Source: Symbiodinium natans (Eukaryota; Sar; Dinophyceae; Suessiales; Symbiodiniaceae). From it: a stretch of 64,000 bases of DNA. The number at the start of each line of letters is the position of its first letter. Within the stretch, counting starts at the first letter, position 1. The stretch spans positions 449,490-513,489 of the forward strand of contig CAJNDS010002275.1 of NCBI GenBank assembly GCA_905221605.1, in the 5' to 3' direction. The position numbers were made by a program, and so were the translations under genes. Below the pieces are notes generated by a model that saw only the letters and a program-made list of their open reading frames with translations, did not search any database and had not been told where the DNA came from. Shown here piece after piece: positions 31,313 to 42,628 of this stretch.

Positions 31313-32390
31313 ATGTCTCCAGTCTCAGGTTTCGTCTTGTTGGCAGTCCTTCGAGCCAGCTCAGCGCAGCAGGCAGGGACACTTCAGCAGGAAGGGAATC
31401 CCACCATGTCGGTGAAGGAATGCACGAAGACAGGGGGCTGCAGCACCAGAGACAAGAAGCTGGTGCTTGCTACACGGGAAATCAATGGAACATTTTTATT
31501 TGTACAGATGGTGACACATGTGCTCGGAATTGTGCATTTGAAGGCTTGACTGCCAATGCTCAGCAGTATCAGAACACCTACGGCATCCCGGGGGGTGTGC
31601 GCCTTGGTTTCGTCACCGGCGCGAATCTTGGGTCACGGCTCTTCCTCCAATGATGACACCTATATGATGTTCAAGATGAAGAACCGGGAGTTTGCGCTCG
31701 ATGTGGATTCCTCACAGGTACAGTGCGGGATGAACGGAGCGTCGACGCCTGTAAGGCCGAGTGTGTCGCGACTTCAGGTTGCCATGGGATTGGGTTCTCG
31801 AGGGGGAGGCGTGAGGTGTGGACTGGGACAGAGGGGATCCAGGCCTCATCCCTCTCGCTGGCTTCACCTGCCTGCGCTTCGGAGTTGAGGCGACGACCAC
31901 AACGACAACGCTTGGTCCTGGCTGGGCCCCTGTCAACGGAGGCGGCGGCCACGCCTGCAGAGGGGGCAGCCTCGGCGACAACTCTTGTGGAGACAGCCGC
32001 GCCGAGCATTTGTGAGCTCACGACACAGTGCAAAGAGGTGTGGAGTTCTCGGGACAAAGATGTGAGGTGTGGGTCCGTCCGGAGGGTATTCAGGCCTCTA
32101 GGCCACTTCAAGGCTTCACGTGCCTGAGCTTTGACAGTCCGACTACTACCAGCACGACCACGACGACGACAACCACAACCACAACAACCATGGCTTGCGC
32201 CGGTGCCTTTTCACAGTGCGGAGGGAATAACCACAAGGGCCCCGCTTGCTGAACCTCCGGCTACACCTGTACTTTTGGGAACGAGTGGTACTCCCAGTGC
32301 AAGCCGAACGCGCAGTTGTCTCAGACCGACACGGTTCGGGCTCGAAGCAACTTGGGTCGCAGCCCATGCGGTCGAGCTCTAAGGGCTCTC
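31313..32390 (+). pseudogene. GH7 cellobiohydrolase with PAN-like and CBM1 modules, broken
   Basis: An ATG at 31313 gives a signal peptide (MSPVSGFVLLAVLRASSAQQ), then GTLQQEGNPTMSVKECTKTG, the mature GH7 N-terminus. After a frameshift: CYTGNQWNIFICTDGDTCAR and VTGANLGSRLFL. After another: DDTYMMFKMKNREFALDVD and CGMNGA. The catalytic ExDxxE region and some 300 residues are missing. Two Cys-rich PAN/apple-like segments follow (DACKAECVATSGCHGIGF; RCEVWVRPEGIQAS), then a Thr-rich linker (32137-32190) and a fungal-type cellulose-binding module CBM1 (CAGAFSQCGGNNHKGPAC ... GNEWYSQCKP), in which one expected Cys codon is TGA. Intact relatives would be secreted cellulases, used by dinoflagellates on their cellulosic thecae. 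This copy cannot be active. Confidence 0.75.
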
Positions 32391-32504
32391 TACCTTGGGG
32401 ACGAAAGGAACCCTAAAGGGGTTTATGGTTCATATACCTTAATCGGAGTTATAGTAGTCAGTGTATATGACCCCAATTTTAGGCTTCATTTCGTCTCCAA
32501 GGTA
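32391..32504. mobile_element. 114-bp foldback element at the 3' edge of the GH7 pseudogene
   Basis: TACCTTGGGGACGAAAGGAA pairs with TTCATTTCGTCTCCAAGGTA; arms reach about 30 bp with few mismatches. No coding capacity. Its arm differs from the GTTTACGAAAATG family. Confidence 0.65.
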
Positions 32505-32565
32505 AGCTGTTCCGATATGTTGACTCATTGCCTGCAGGTCATGGGGTGCCAGCAAAGTTACCTGA

Positions 32566-32602
32566 GGGTTTAGGGTTTAGGATTTAGGGTTTAGGGTTTC
32601 GG
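32566..32602 (-). repeat. telomere-like tract (TTTAGGG)n
   Basis: Five G-strand units, one GGATTTAGG variant and a final GGGTTTCGG. Confidence 0.85.
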
Positions 32603-35600
32603 AGACCTCTAGGCTGAATTTGCTTCTGCATCGGGCCCTGCGCCCATGAAATTGAGGTAGTGGTACTCGGACCTTTCTTCTACAGCCCCTTTTGGGGAGC
32701 ATTTTAATTCCAAAAGACATCCATCGCAATCTGCTGTGCCTTCACACGCGGCTCTCTCGCAAGTCCAGTGCTTGCCAACTCCACGAGCTTTCCCATCGAG
32801 CGTTCCGGCGAGATCCGAGATCAGCGCCCCAAGCAAGACATGCAGAAACTCCTAAATTCAGCAGAACTACATTCTTCTTGAGTCGCAAAATCAAAATCGG
32901 AGGCGAAGCTCTTTTCCTGTCTGATGAATTGCGGCGCTTTTGTGGCCGATCCTCGGTTGAAGTTCTGTGCGACGCGCAGGGCGGCAGCAGCAAAAAGTGA
33001 GTCACGCTGTCGCGCCGCGAATTCGATAGATTTTCTCAATCCATCGAAACTGGTGAATCCCTGTCGTCGGTCGACAAGAAGGGCTTCGATGCTAAAGTTT
33101 CTAGAGCATGCCCCCTGCACTGTTTGGAGAACAACCTTGAAGGTGCAATGTCAAGCCGGAGTGCCTGCGTGATCATCAGCCGAGTGCCAGGCCAGCCACC
33201 GGAAGGCGCCCCACCGAATGCGAGAAAGTGCTTGAGGCGTAGGGGCGGGCCATGGCAGCACGGTATCATGGACACATGGCAGATATTGTGCAAAGAAAGA
33301 AGAGAGAGGAACGATTGAGAATCGCATGGAGGAGGCTCTACATCATCCAAGTTTGCGAGCATTGCGGGAGCCCGAGTTGAGTCGTCGCTAAGTGAAATTC
33401 GGTGAGGTGAAGGACGTGAAGTAGTACCTTCTTGCCATCCACGTGGTGTGTGATGTGAAGATGAGCCTGACCGCTACCAGGCCCCAAAGACTCGAGAAGG
33501 ACCTGCGAGGTCGGCCGGGAAGAATCGGGAAAGAGAGAGGGCGCTGTTCGTTACGTTCTCCTTGGAAGTCACCACTTCCAGCCCAGGAGTCCAAGGCTCC
33601 TGGAAAAAGCGGGATCCCTCCCGGCTCCACACGGTCTTGGTGCCAGGCCGTGAAATAGAATATGATATTTACTATTGTATGTATGACATATCATCGTTTG
33701 TTTGTCTTGCACAAAAAGTACATAAAGATATATGCTGTCATATTGGTTGTTGTGTGTTTTTGTTTGTCACTTCAGAAAAGTCCCTCGCTGTCTCCGTTTC
33801 TTGTCCTGGGCCTCCGCTCTGAGGTGCTGAGGTGTGTGTGTGTGTGGCTGGTCCAATTTAGCAGATCGTCCTTGGGGTGCATGGCAGGAGTGGTATGGGG
33901 CTCTGGGCCAAAGTGATTTTTCAACCCCAACCACGCGCTGCACTCAGCACTGCGACGAGTATCCAGCTTGCAACAAGCGACTTACGGACTCTTCTGGCTG
34001 GTCCTTGAGCAGGGTCATGAACTTGAATCTGTGTGCCCACCTTGACACCTTCCTTGGCAACCCGCGTCACGCGTCCGAGGCACCATGGGCGACGGACCGG
34101 CCGCGGCGAATGCACAGAAACATGTGCTCCAGCCCCTTGATGTCACAAGTCTCTACGACGGCAAAGTTTGTACATCTCCGCAGCTGACGCAGTACATGCA
34201 CGAAGGCAACTCTCACGCAAATTGCATGCAGGGACAGCATGTTGAATTTGCTGTTCGCCGCACGTTTCGTAGAAGACTGATGAACTATCAGCGGGCTTAA
34301 AGCCAAGCCGGGAGCCGAGCCGGGAATCACGACCACGACAGTCAAAACATTGATCTCTAACAGCAGAGCGGTGCAAAGCACTTCATCGCCACACTGGGCT
34401 TCCATCATCCTTCACCCGGCCTTTCCTTCGCCATTGAAACTCCAGTTAACATGTATCAGCTGGACAAACATGTTGAAATTCAAGCAGTCGCCATGCCGCC
34501 CTCTTCCCCCTCACGTCGGCGAAGGCTCGACCTGTGCTGCTTGAGGGCCCTATGCAGACAAAAGGTTACGCCGTATGGTTCAAAAACGGGGGCTCTAGGG
34601 TCGACAGAACCAATGCTTGTCTGCAATGGATTTTGGTGTGTTGGCATATTCTGTCTCGTGATGTTATGGCATGCAGAAAATAGCTCTTCTCGCGACTGTC
34701 TCAGGGTCCTCTTCTCATTGATGGCAAACGTTGGCTCTCGTTTGCCCCCTTGCAGGCCCTCAGACTCGTGACTCAGGAGGCACAAGAGCCGAGAGTTTGC
34801 CACAGGAAAGGGCTGAACTTTTCATCCTTTAGGAATTGTTTTTGCGGACTCGAGAGGCTTCCCCTTATTCTTGTTACTGCAGCGAGTGTTGCTTTGGTGA
34901 TTTCCTGTGTCGCAGTTTCTGGAGGTCCCGCTCCATGCGGCGCCTGCCCGCGAATCTCACAGAAACTTGTGAACTCAAGGAGCCTGAAGAGCGCAGGCGT
35001 GAGCAATCAGATCTCGTACTTTGAAGAACGTGTCAGGATGGGGGGCAAGCTTTTGTCTCCACCCCATCTTTGTCTCCTAACTCATCGCCTGGACTTGGAG
35101 GCTCTACATGTGTGTTTGCTATGGCTTGGCCTGGTTTCATGTCACTCTCCTCACCCGCCACAACGCAAATCATGTCGGCAGGGTGAACCTGGCAAGCGCG
35201 ACGCTCCGAGTAGCAGGCGGCAGGGGGGGGGGGGTGTGAGGGTGGTGAGGGCGCAGGCCAGATTCTCATACGCAATGTTAAAGAGATCATGTATTCCCAC
35301 CTATGCTGCATGCCATGTATGGCAGCTGTAGGCTGGGACACAGGCGCAGACTATGGGGTCATGGGAGGAGTTTCTATGCTTTGCGCGGCGCTTCTTGCAG
35401 GTGGCTCTGACTGCAGCGCCGCGTCTTCTAGGTCAGACATGCAAGTGACGTTGGAGTGCGTGAGTGCATAAATTTGCGGGACGGCAGCTCTCGACCGCTT
35501 CATCCTTGATCGGCTTGGCAAGGCTGGCAAGGACTTCGAAATTGCTTCAGCCACGGGAGCAATCCGTTCTAAGGTCAGGTTGTTGCATGGCGGAAGCTTT

Positions 35601-37943
35601 GGTGCATTCAGGACTTCTCCTATGACCGCCGCGCGGGCCAAAATGGAAGAGTTTGGCTTCTGGCACGCACTGCCAGAGAGACAGTGCTTCTACTGCAGGC
35701 CATGTGGGACTGGGGCTGAGACTTTGCGGTGGCTTCGCGGCATTTTCAGAGTTTAGGGTTTAGGTTGCTTCAGGTCCTAAAGAGGGAGTTTCGGTATGAC
35801 AACGATCCAAACCGGGGCCCGAACTGGCAAATGGGTCGGGCTCATTGTTTCCAGGATTGTTGCGTTTCGTTTGGCGGGGTTTGCGTTTCCTGTAAACATA
35901 AACGTTTTCGTAAACGTGTTCATGCGTTTCGATCCGTTTCGTGTTGCGTTTCAGGAAGGCGTGGGCCTCTCTCGGGCCCAAGCCCTGAACCCCACGCCAG
36001 AAACTTGAATTGCGAGGTGCACGACCTAAGCTGAACTAGCGGCCTTGGGCGAAATAAGAAATGGGAGGTGCGACCTGTGAAGTATTAAAAACTTATGCAG
36101 GCGAAGGTGTGACTGTTGCTGGGGAGTTGGTGGCGAAACTAACTTTTGAAGCCTTTAAGCCTCCTTACGCCTGGCTTACAAGCTTTACGCAGCAAACGGC
36201 CAAGCGCTTCTTTTCCACGATTCGATGCGTTTGTCTTTTCGCCGGCCATACGTTTCGATTCGTTTCGCTCGTGCGTGTTTGCGGTTCTTTGCGTTTCGTT
36301 TCCATACGTTTCGTTGCCGTTTCCCGTTTCGTTTCGCGGCTTTCCTGCTCTCTATTTTTCTGTTCATTGCAATTGAGCATCCTGAAGCCTATCTGCCTCG
36401 AAGGCGGGCCTGGAGAAGGCATGGCAGGCGCCGGACCCAGCATTTGCCATGGCCAGGAATATATGTATATTTATATACCCATGTATATATAGATATATAT
36501 GTACATATGCCCCCCCCGCCCCCCATTTACCTATGCGTCTTTGGTGTTTTCGGAACTGCCTGTGATCATGAGGAATCTGAGACCCCTTCTTTTTTCCGAA
36601 GAAGCGGGAAATCAATAAAGGTTCCTGTTTTGTATTGCCCCCCCAGCGACCTACCCTTTTTCGGTCTTTTTAACAAAAAGAACAACGAAGGCCCAAAAGT
36701 CGCGTAGTAAATCACCGGGTAATGAAGGACAGTTATTGGCCTCACAGACCCCGATAAGCCAGTATTGGATGCATTTAATCTGAAGCGTACAAAGCTGGTT
36801 TTAGATGTTTAAATCTGTGGTTTTTCTATGCAAATTGTGCGTTTAGCGGGCAAATAATGTTTTGTTGAGCAACTAATGTATTTATACAGCTGTGTTTGTA
36901 CTAAGCAAAGTATTAATCAAATACTATCTGAAAAGTCCACTGAAATACCTTATGTTTAGATATTCATGAAACATTTTTATTTTTGAAACAATCATTCTAT
37001 GCGAATTGAACTACTAGAGTAATTATTAAAGCAAGTACCTAGATTTGACTCAAGTGAATACTATTTAAAGGACCATACTCGACCAAAAGACGAAATAGAC
37101 ACTAGCGGAAATGGAAGATGTTCTACTTACATAGCAATGAAGCAAAGATTTCTGAAGCATTCAATAAAGACCACTTAATATACGAGTCTGAAAAGCACAA
37201 TTTGCATAAGCAAGCTGAAAAATTCCACAGCAGAAGGAACTTTGCATAAGAACAACCTTCGAAAACAAACCTTTCGTAAGTCACAAATCATGCCTTTCCT
37301 GCGTTTCCCAGGTACCAGACGAGAGCAAAAGAAGAACGTAGCAGCTTACGACTAGTGGACGCCTGAACAAGCTAGGCACTGCCAGACCAGGAGTCTGAGA
37401 TCGGGGCGCCGGGCTCAGCAGTTTCTCAGAGTGGAGCTCAAGCTCCGAGTTTCGTCAGCAATTCGCGCTTGACATGGTGGGGTGCGTGCGTAGGAGTGTG
37501 GGCATCACTTGTCGCAACCATGCCTTGCTTTAGGATGGAAAGCTCCCAGGTGCAGCAGGTGCAGGGGCACTTCCGCTCGCCATCAAGTGCCAGGAGCTTG
37601 TTACAAGCTTTGTTTCGGCCTCGCAGAGTTGAGGGTTGCGGCTGCGGCTCTTCGATGTTGGAATGCGCCTAGCAAGCAAGCACCTGGTCCACTGGGTATC
37701 AATCCAACATGATGTTTTGTGGAAGGCCATGGTTTTGCAAGAAGCATTGGCCCGAACCGAACCACAAGTGATTGATTTTTTCGTGCCATGGCCCACTTGG
37801 CAGATGAAGAAGGGGATGAATTGAGGCCTCCTGATCGTGTCAGGGAGGTGCCAGTGGGCTTTGGGGAACATGGTTGGTCATGGTTGCTGTCTAGTTTGAC
37901 CGTGTTTCTCATGGTGTGCTCTTGCTTGGTTCAACTCGGAAAA
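32603..37943. other. 5.3 kb without a recognisable gene
   Basis: Several frames of 60-190 codons exist but none shows a family motif. Features seen: a TTTAGGG pair at 35751-35765, the CGTTTC cluster at 35860-36340, a TATA/ACAT microsatellite near 36465-36510, and an AT-rich stretch 36710-37310. Some stretches (e.g. 37640-37870) may hide exons. Confidence 0.4.
35860..36345. repeat. cluster of CGTTTC (GAAACG) hexamers
   Basis: Two dense groups, 35865-35955 and 36215-36345, with more than 20 irregularly spaced CGTTTC copies. Reading frames here are rich in Phe/Arg/Val (or Lys/Arg/Thr on the other strand) for that reason. Confidence 0.7.
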
Positions 37944-38160
37944 AATACGAATCAGAGACCAGAGGGTCGAATCAGAGACCAGACACACCGAATCAGAGAC
38001 CAGGCTCAGAATCAGAGACCAGACAGGCAGAAACCGAGACCAGATTCCAGAATCACCCCCCTCAGGATCAGAGACCAGACAGGGCCGAATCAGAGACCAG
38101 ACAGGGCCGAATCAGAGACCGGACAGGGCCGAATCAGAGACCAGACAGGGTGGCATCCGA
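37944..38160 (+). repeat. tandem GAATCAGAGACCAGACAGGG repeat, forward arm
   Basis: About 10 copies of a 20-22-bp unit, irregular in the first half and regular (AGGGCCGAATCAGAGACC) in the second. The same unit appears reversed at 39884-40075. Confidence 0.9.
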
Positions 38161-38199
38161 AACCAGAGGGACGTCAAGGGAAACCAAAGGGTTGATTGT

Positions 38200-39085
38200 T
38201 GTAACCACTGGGTTGACCGTTTGGAAGCGATTCGTTTGAAGCAGGCTTGCCCGAGTAAAAAATACAAGCGGGGGGGTTGGGGGGGGCGCAGCCCCCCCCA
38301 TTTGCCAAGACAATGCCCGCATCGTGGGTTTGGAAGCGATTCCCCCCCCATTTGCCAAGACAATGCCCGCATCGTGGGTTTGGAAGGGATTCGTTTGAAG
38401 CAGGCCTGCCCGAGGAAAAAGAAAAGCGGGGGGGTTGGGGGGGGCGCAGCCCCCCCCATTTGCCAACACAATGCCCGCGTCATGGGTTTGCAAGGGATTC
38501 GTTTGAAGCAGGCTTGCCCGAGTAAAAAATGGGTTTGGAACGGATTCTTTTGAAGCAGGCCTGCCCGAGTAAAAAAACGGTACAAAATAAAAGCGGGGGG
38601 GGGTTGCGGGGGGGGGGTTGCCCGAGTAAAAAATCAAAGCGGGGGGGTTGGGGGGGGGGGCGCAGCAACGCCCGCATCATGGGTTTGGAAGCGTTTCGTT
38701 TGAAGCAGGCTTGCCCGAGTCAAAAAAAGTGGTAACAAAATAAAAGCGGGGTGGTTGGGGGGGGCGGGGGGGCGCACCCCATTTGCAAACACAATGCTCG
38801 CATCATGGGTTTGGCAGGGATGCCTTTCAAGCAGGCTTGCCCGAGTAAACAAGACAAGCGGGGTGGGGGGGTTGGGGGGGGGGCGCAGCGGGTTTCTAAG
38901 GGATTCGTTTGAAGCAGGCTTGCCCGAGTATAAAATAAAAGCGGGGGGGTTGGGGTGCGCCCCCCCAGTTGCAAACACAATGCCCGCATCATGGTCACGG
39001 GTTTGGAAGGGCTTCGTTTGAAGCAGGCTTGCCCGACGAAAAGAAGGGCTTCGTTTCAAGCAGGCCTGCCCGAGTAAAAAAATAG
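38200..39085. repeat. tandem block with GTTTGAAGCAGGCTTGCCCG units
   Basis: About ten copies of GTTTGAAGCAGGCTTGCCCG plus AGTAAAAAA, each followed by a G-rich GCGGGGGGGTTGGGGGGG stretch and often CATTTGCCAACACAATGCCC. Unit length varies from about 50 to 160 bp. Confidence 0.9.
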
Positions 39086-39883
39086 AAGCGGGCTGGGTTG
39101 GTCGGGTCGATCGGCTTGGTCGGGGTGGTCGGGTGGGTCGGGTCCGGTTGCATTGGTCTGGTCGGATCGGTCGGCTTGGTCGGCTCGGTCGTGTCGCAGT
39201 TCAGGTTGGGTCGGTCGGGTCGGTCGGGTGGGCCCACGGTGCTGCTCGGGGCCGGTCGGGTGGGTCGGGTCGGGTTATAACTGCGCCACAGGACCGTGCC
39301 GACGGCATTCTGCCACGAGGGTAGGTCATGGTGGCTGAATCGCTTCGACCAGTGCTGAGGGTTCCTGGCTGCTTGGGTTGGGTTGGTCGGGTTGGTTGGG
39401 TTGGTCGGGTCGATCGGATTGGTCGGGGAAGGGTCCGGTTGGGTTGGTCGGGTTGGTCGGGTGGGTTGCTTGGTCAGGGGTCGGGTTATTACTACGCCAC
39501 AGGACTGTGCCGACAGCATTCTGCCACGAGGGTACGTCATGGTGGCTCGGGTCCGGTTGGTTGGTCGGGTTGGTCGGGTGGGTTGCTTGGGTCGGGTTAT
39601 TTCTACGCCACAGGACCGTGCCGACAGCATTCTGCCACGAGGGTACGTCATGGTGGCTGAATGCATTGGTCCACTCTTGCGGTCGCTTCGCCCACTGCTG
39701 AGGGTCCCTGGCTGCTTGGGTTGGGTTGGTCGGGTTGGTTGGGTTGGTCGGGTCGATCGGCTTGGTCGGAGCTGTCGGGCGGGTTGGGTCCGGTTGGGTT
39801 GGTCTGGTCGGGTGGGTTGCTTGGTCAGGGGTCAGGGGCCGGTGGGGTGGGTCGGGTCGGCTGGAGACGGTCGGGTGCCTGAT
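39086..39883. repeat. GGTCGGGTTGGTC low-complexity block with three embedded copies of a 60-bp unit
   Basis: Long runs of GGTYGGGTTGGTCGG. Inside lie three copies of CCACAGGACCGTGCCGACAG followed by GCATTCTGCCACGAGGGTA (39286, 39495, 39609). The Pro/Thr/Arg frames on the minus strand are artefacts. Confidence 0.9.
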
Positions 39884-40075
39884 TCGGCGAGCCTGGTCTC
39901 TGAATCCCGTGTCTGGTCTCGGAATCTGGGAGCCTGGTCTCTGAATCCCATGTCTGGTCTCGGAATCTGGCTGCCTGGTCTCTGAGTCTGGTGCCCTGCT
40001 GGTCTCGGATTCCCCTCTCCTGGTCTCTGATTCGGCCCTTCCGGTCTCGGAATCTGTTCCCCTGATTCGGCCTTC
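39884..40075 (-). repeat. tandem GAATCAGAGACCAG repeat, reversed arm
   Basis: About nine units reading CTGGTCTCTGAATCC or CTGGTCTCGGAATCT on the + strand, the reverse complement of the unit at 37944-38160. Confidence 0.9.
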
Positions 40076-40137
40076 ACCCGGTTCAACTCCCCCGTAAAGT
40101 CTAAACGAGTGAGACATTCGCTCTGCACGTTATACCT

Positions 40138-40827
40138 TTGCACGACGCATGCCATTGTGTAAGACAGGTGGCAGATGAAGATGCGCTGACGCCGCCAAAA
40201 ACCGTCGCTTCGTTTGGAGGTTCACAGCCCTCACGGCGTCGACTGGTCAAGTCGGAGGAAGCCACAGCCGGCCGCCAGGAGGACATCGACCCCAAGCAGG
40301 AGGTGACAACAGAGCATGGAGAGCCCACAAAGAAGAAGCACCGGGGCCCAAAGCATCGAATTGCTTCAGATGAGCAGGTGGAAGCAGCGACAGGCCTCGA
40401 CTTGGAATCCATGCCGCCTCGGCAGGCAGTGTACGTATTCCTTTGTCGCTACTGTGGCCGTAGTCTAAAGAAGGGAGAGGATTTCCAGTACATTGTGACA
40501 CCAACAGAAAAGGGCTTCCTTGCATACATATCGGCCCCAGAGTGGAGCAATGGACTTTACTATGGCGAAATCTGTGAGACTGAGAAGGAAGCCGAAGTGA
40601 GTGCTGCAAGGAATTTCATCTCGTGTCCACAGGTCATCAGGGCCGCCAAGCACCTTCCACCACCAATTGGAATCCTGGTGGCCCACGAGTTCACCAAGAA
40701 GCGCCAGGGAGACCAGAGGAACCTTCCTTGTAAGCGCAAAAAGGTGACCTACGCTCCGATCAAGGAGGCTGCTATGAACTCATATAATGGATACCAGGGA
40801 CGCTGCAACATGCAGATGTGGGCATAA
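40138..40827 (+). CDS. protein with CxxC and dsRBD-like domain, probably an exon of a larger gene
   Basis: The frame begins at a non-ATG codon; upstream TGTGTAAGACAGGTGGCAG looks like an intron end, so residue 1 is unknown. Residues 15-80 are charged and Lys-rich (nuclear-type KKKHRGPKH). Then FLCRYCGRSLKKGEDFQY with a CxxC, and a compact domain whose end reads EICETEKEAEVSAARNF and KHLPPP. The alternation of short strands with an AEVSAA helix recalls a double-stranded RNA-binding fold (inference). The same block occurs in the gene at 45081. The C-terminal 40 residues are basic. High G/C at third positions supports coding. Confidence 0.6.
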   Translation: MHDACHCVRQVADEDALTPPKTVASFGGSQPSRRRLVKSEEATAGRQEDIDPKQEVTTEHGEPTKKKHRGPKHRIASDEQVEAATGLDLESMPPRQAVYVFLCRYCGRSLKKGEDFQYIVTPTEKGFLAYISAPEWSNGLYYGEICETEKEAEVSAARNFISCPQVIRAAKHLPPPIGILVAHEFTKKRQGDQRNLPCKRKKVTYAPIKEAAMNSYNGYQGRCNMQMWA

Positions 40828-42628
40828 GCAAAAGGCTGCCTGTTTTTGCCGTGCACGCGCTCAAAAGCTTATCCTTGTGAAGTCAGTGGTTCGTAGCATC
40901 GCCAGATCCTTGTTGCGATGCCGAGGCCAGCAAGTTATCCTCAAGTTGGGCACCTGCAGGCACCTGAGCAGCAGGTGATGTGTAAAGACTGCTGGTTGTT
41001 CAAGTCCGCTCATTGTGGCCCCGGAATTGCAGGTTTAAGGGTCTTGGGGGGGGGGGGGGGGAGGGTACTACCGTCCATTCATATGGCGACCTTGCCCAAA
41101 AAAAGGTTATTTGCAGTGCTGTGCGCAGTGTTGTCGCCCGAAAAAAGCGTTCAAATGCAAGAAGCAAGCGCTTAGAAACTCGCACTTCGCAAGTGTCGAA
41201 AACATCGCTGTGCGCAGTTTTTTTCGCGCACGCGATCGCGAAAGCCTGGTGGCAGTGGTGATTTTGAGGATAGACAAGATCAGTGCGCAAAACACGCGGG
41301 GCCCCAGCGAGCGGCGTTACCTTGTTTAGGCATGTGGCTTCTTCGAATGTCCGGCATATACAAAGAGAGCAGGCAGGCAGTGGGAAGCACATGTAGCGGG
41401 AGGAGTTCCCGCGCTGGCAAACGCGACTCACCCATGAAGTTGCTTGCATGCTTTTTGTTACAAGTGCACATTTGAGCTCTCGCTTGCCTTCTGTCATTTA
41501 ATCTTCCTGAGCTCGTGAGACTGCATGTATGCATATTTGTACACATATACATATACATATACATATGCATACACATTTACATATACATAGACATATACAT
41601 AGACACATACATAGACATATACATAGACACATACATAGACATATACATATACGGAAATACGTACACGCACTTTATTTATTTAAAGCTCGGATCCCACCAG
41701 GGGGGATTAGTAGGCGTGCCTTGTGTGCCCAGTTCTAACATGGAGTGTTTCTGCTGGAGTACGTTTCTCAGTTTTGCAGAAGGGTAAGCGCGGCATGAAA
41801 TTGCATATCTGCACGGGGACTCGCACTCGGTTTCAGTTTTGCACCTGAGGCGTGCCCAAGGTGGGCAGGCTTTAAATCACTTGCAAGTGCATCTTATTGC
41901 CTTCTTGTGGTTGATACCATTACAAGTGCAACTTGAACGCCGATGTTGCGATGCCCATCGCCCAAAGTCCCACGCATCTCATCCCTTGCATCGTTTGGAT
42001 GGTTGCCCCGGCTTGATCTGCGTGCAATTTGGCATCCTGTCGTCAGGTGCCGACATCGATTCAGCCTCCCGGAAGTGGAGTTTGGGCTGCTAGTCCTGCA
42101 AAAACCGGTGCTGAGGGCGCAGGGTTTAAGTTTATGAATGTTAGTCGTGTTGGTTGCAACTGGGGTGTGTTGGGCACACGCGTGTTGAGAACAGGGGGGG
42201 TGCGTGTTGGGGAGTTGGGCGTGTTGGTGTGCGGGTTCATGACACGTCGGATGTGTTCGAATCGTAAAGTCTCCCCTTTGGAAGCTGAAAAGAAGATTGT
42301 AGACCCAACTCCAAGTCATCGAAAGAGGCCTTAAAACAAACCTGCAGAGTAGGGTCATCACTCCGAAACCCAATTCTGGGGGGCAGCCTTTCCAACTCAA
42401 CCCCCGGGCGTGCTGTACACATGGGCCCTGTTCCCGACTCACCCCCCCTGCGTTCCTGACTCACGCCTGCCCAGTTCCCAACAAGCGCCCCCCCTGTTCC
42501 CAACACACCCTCGGCCCGCTCCCGACACTTGTAGCCGACTCAACCTTCATCCTTAAGTTTATGGTCGGGTTTCCCAGGTAGTAGAGACATCAGAGACCCG
42601 CTATTTTTGGTAAAGCGATTCCTTTGCC
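40828..42628. other. intergenic, no gene recognised
   Basis: Holds a G15 run (41046-41061), the ATACAT microsatellite at 41525-41655, and unassigned sequence. No family motif in the open frames. Confidence 0.5.
41525..41655. repeat. ATACAT/AGACAT microsatellite
   Basis: About 20 hexamers of the type CATATA/CATAGA. Tyr/Ile/Asp or His/Ile frames here are artefacts. Confidence 0.95.

Noticed and set aside
38995-40117. Minus-strand Pro/Thr/Arg repeat proteins of 223 and 263 codons
   Set aside because: They follow the GGTCGGGTTGGTC low-complexity block; the peptide period equals the DNA period and all frames look alike.
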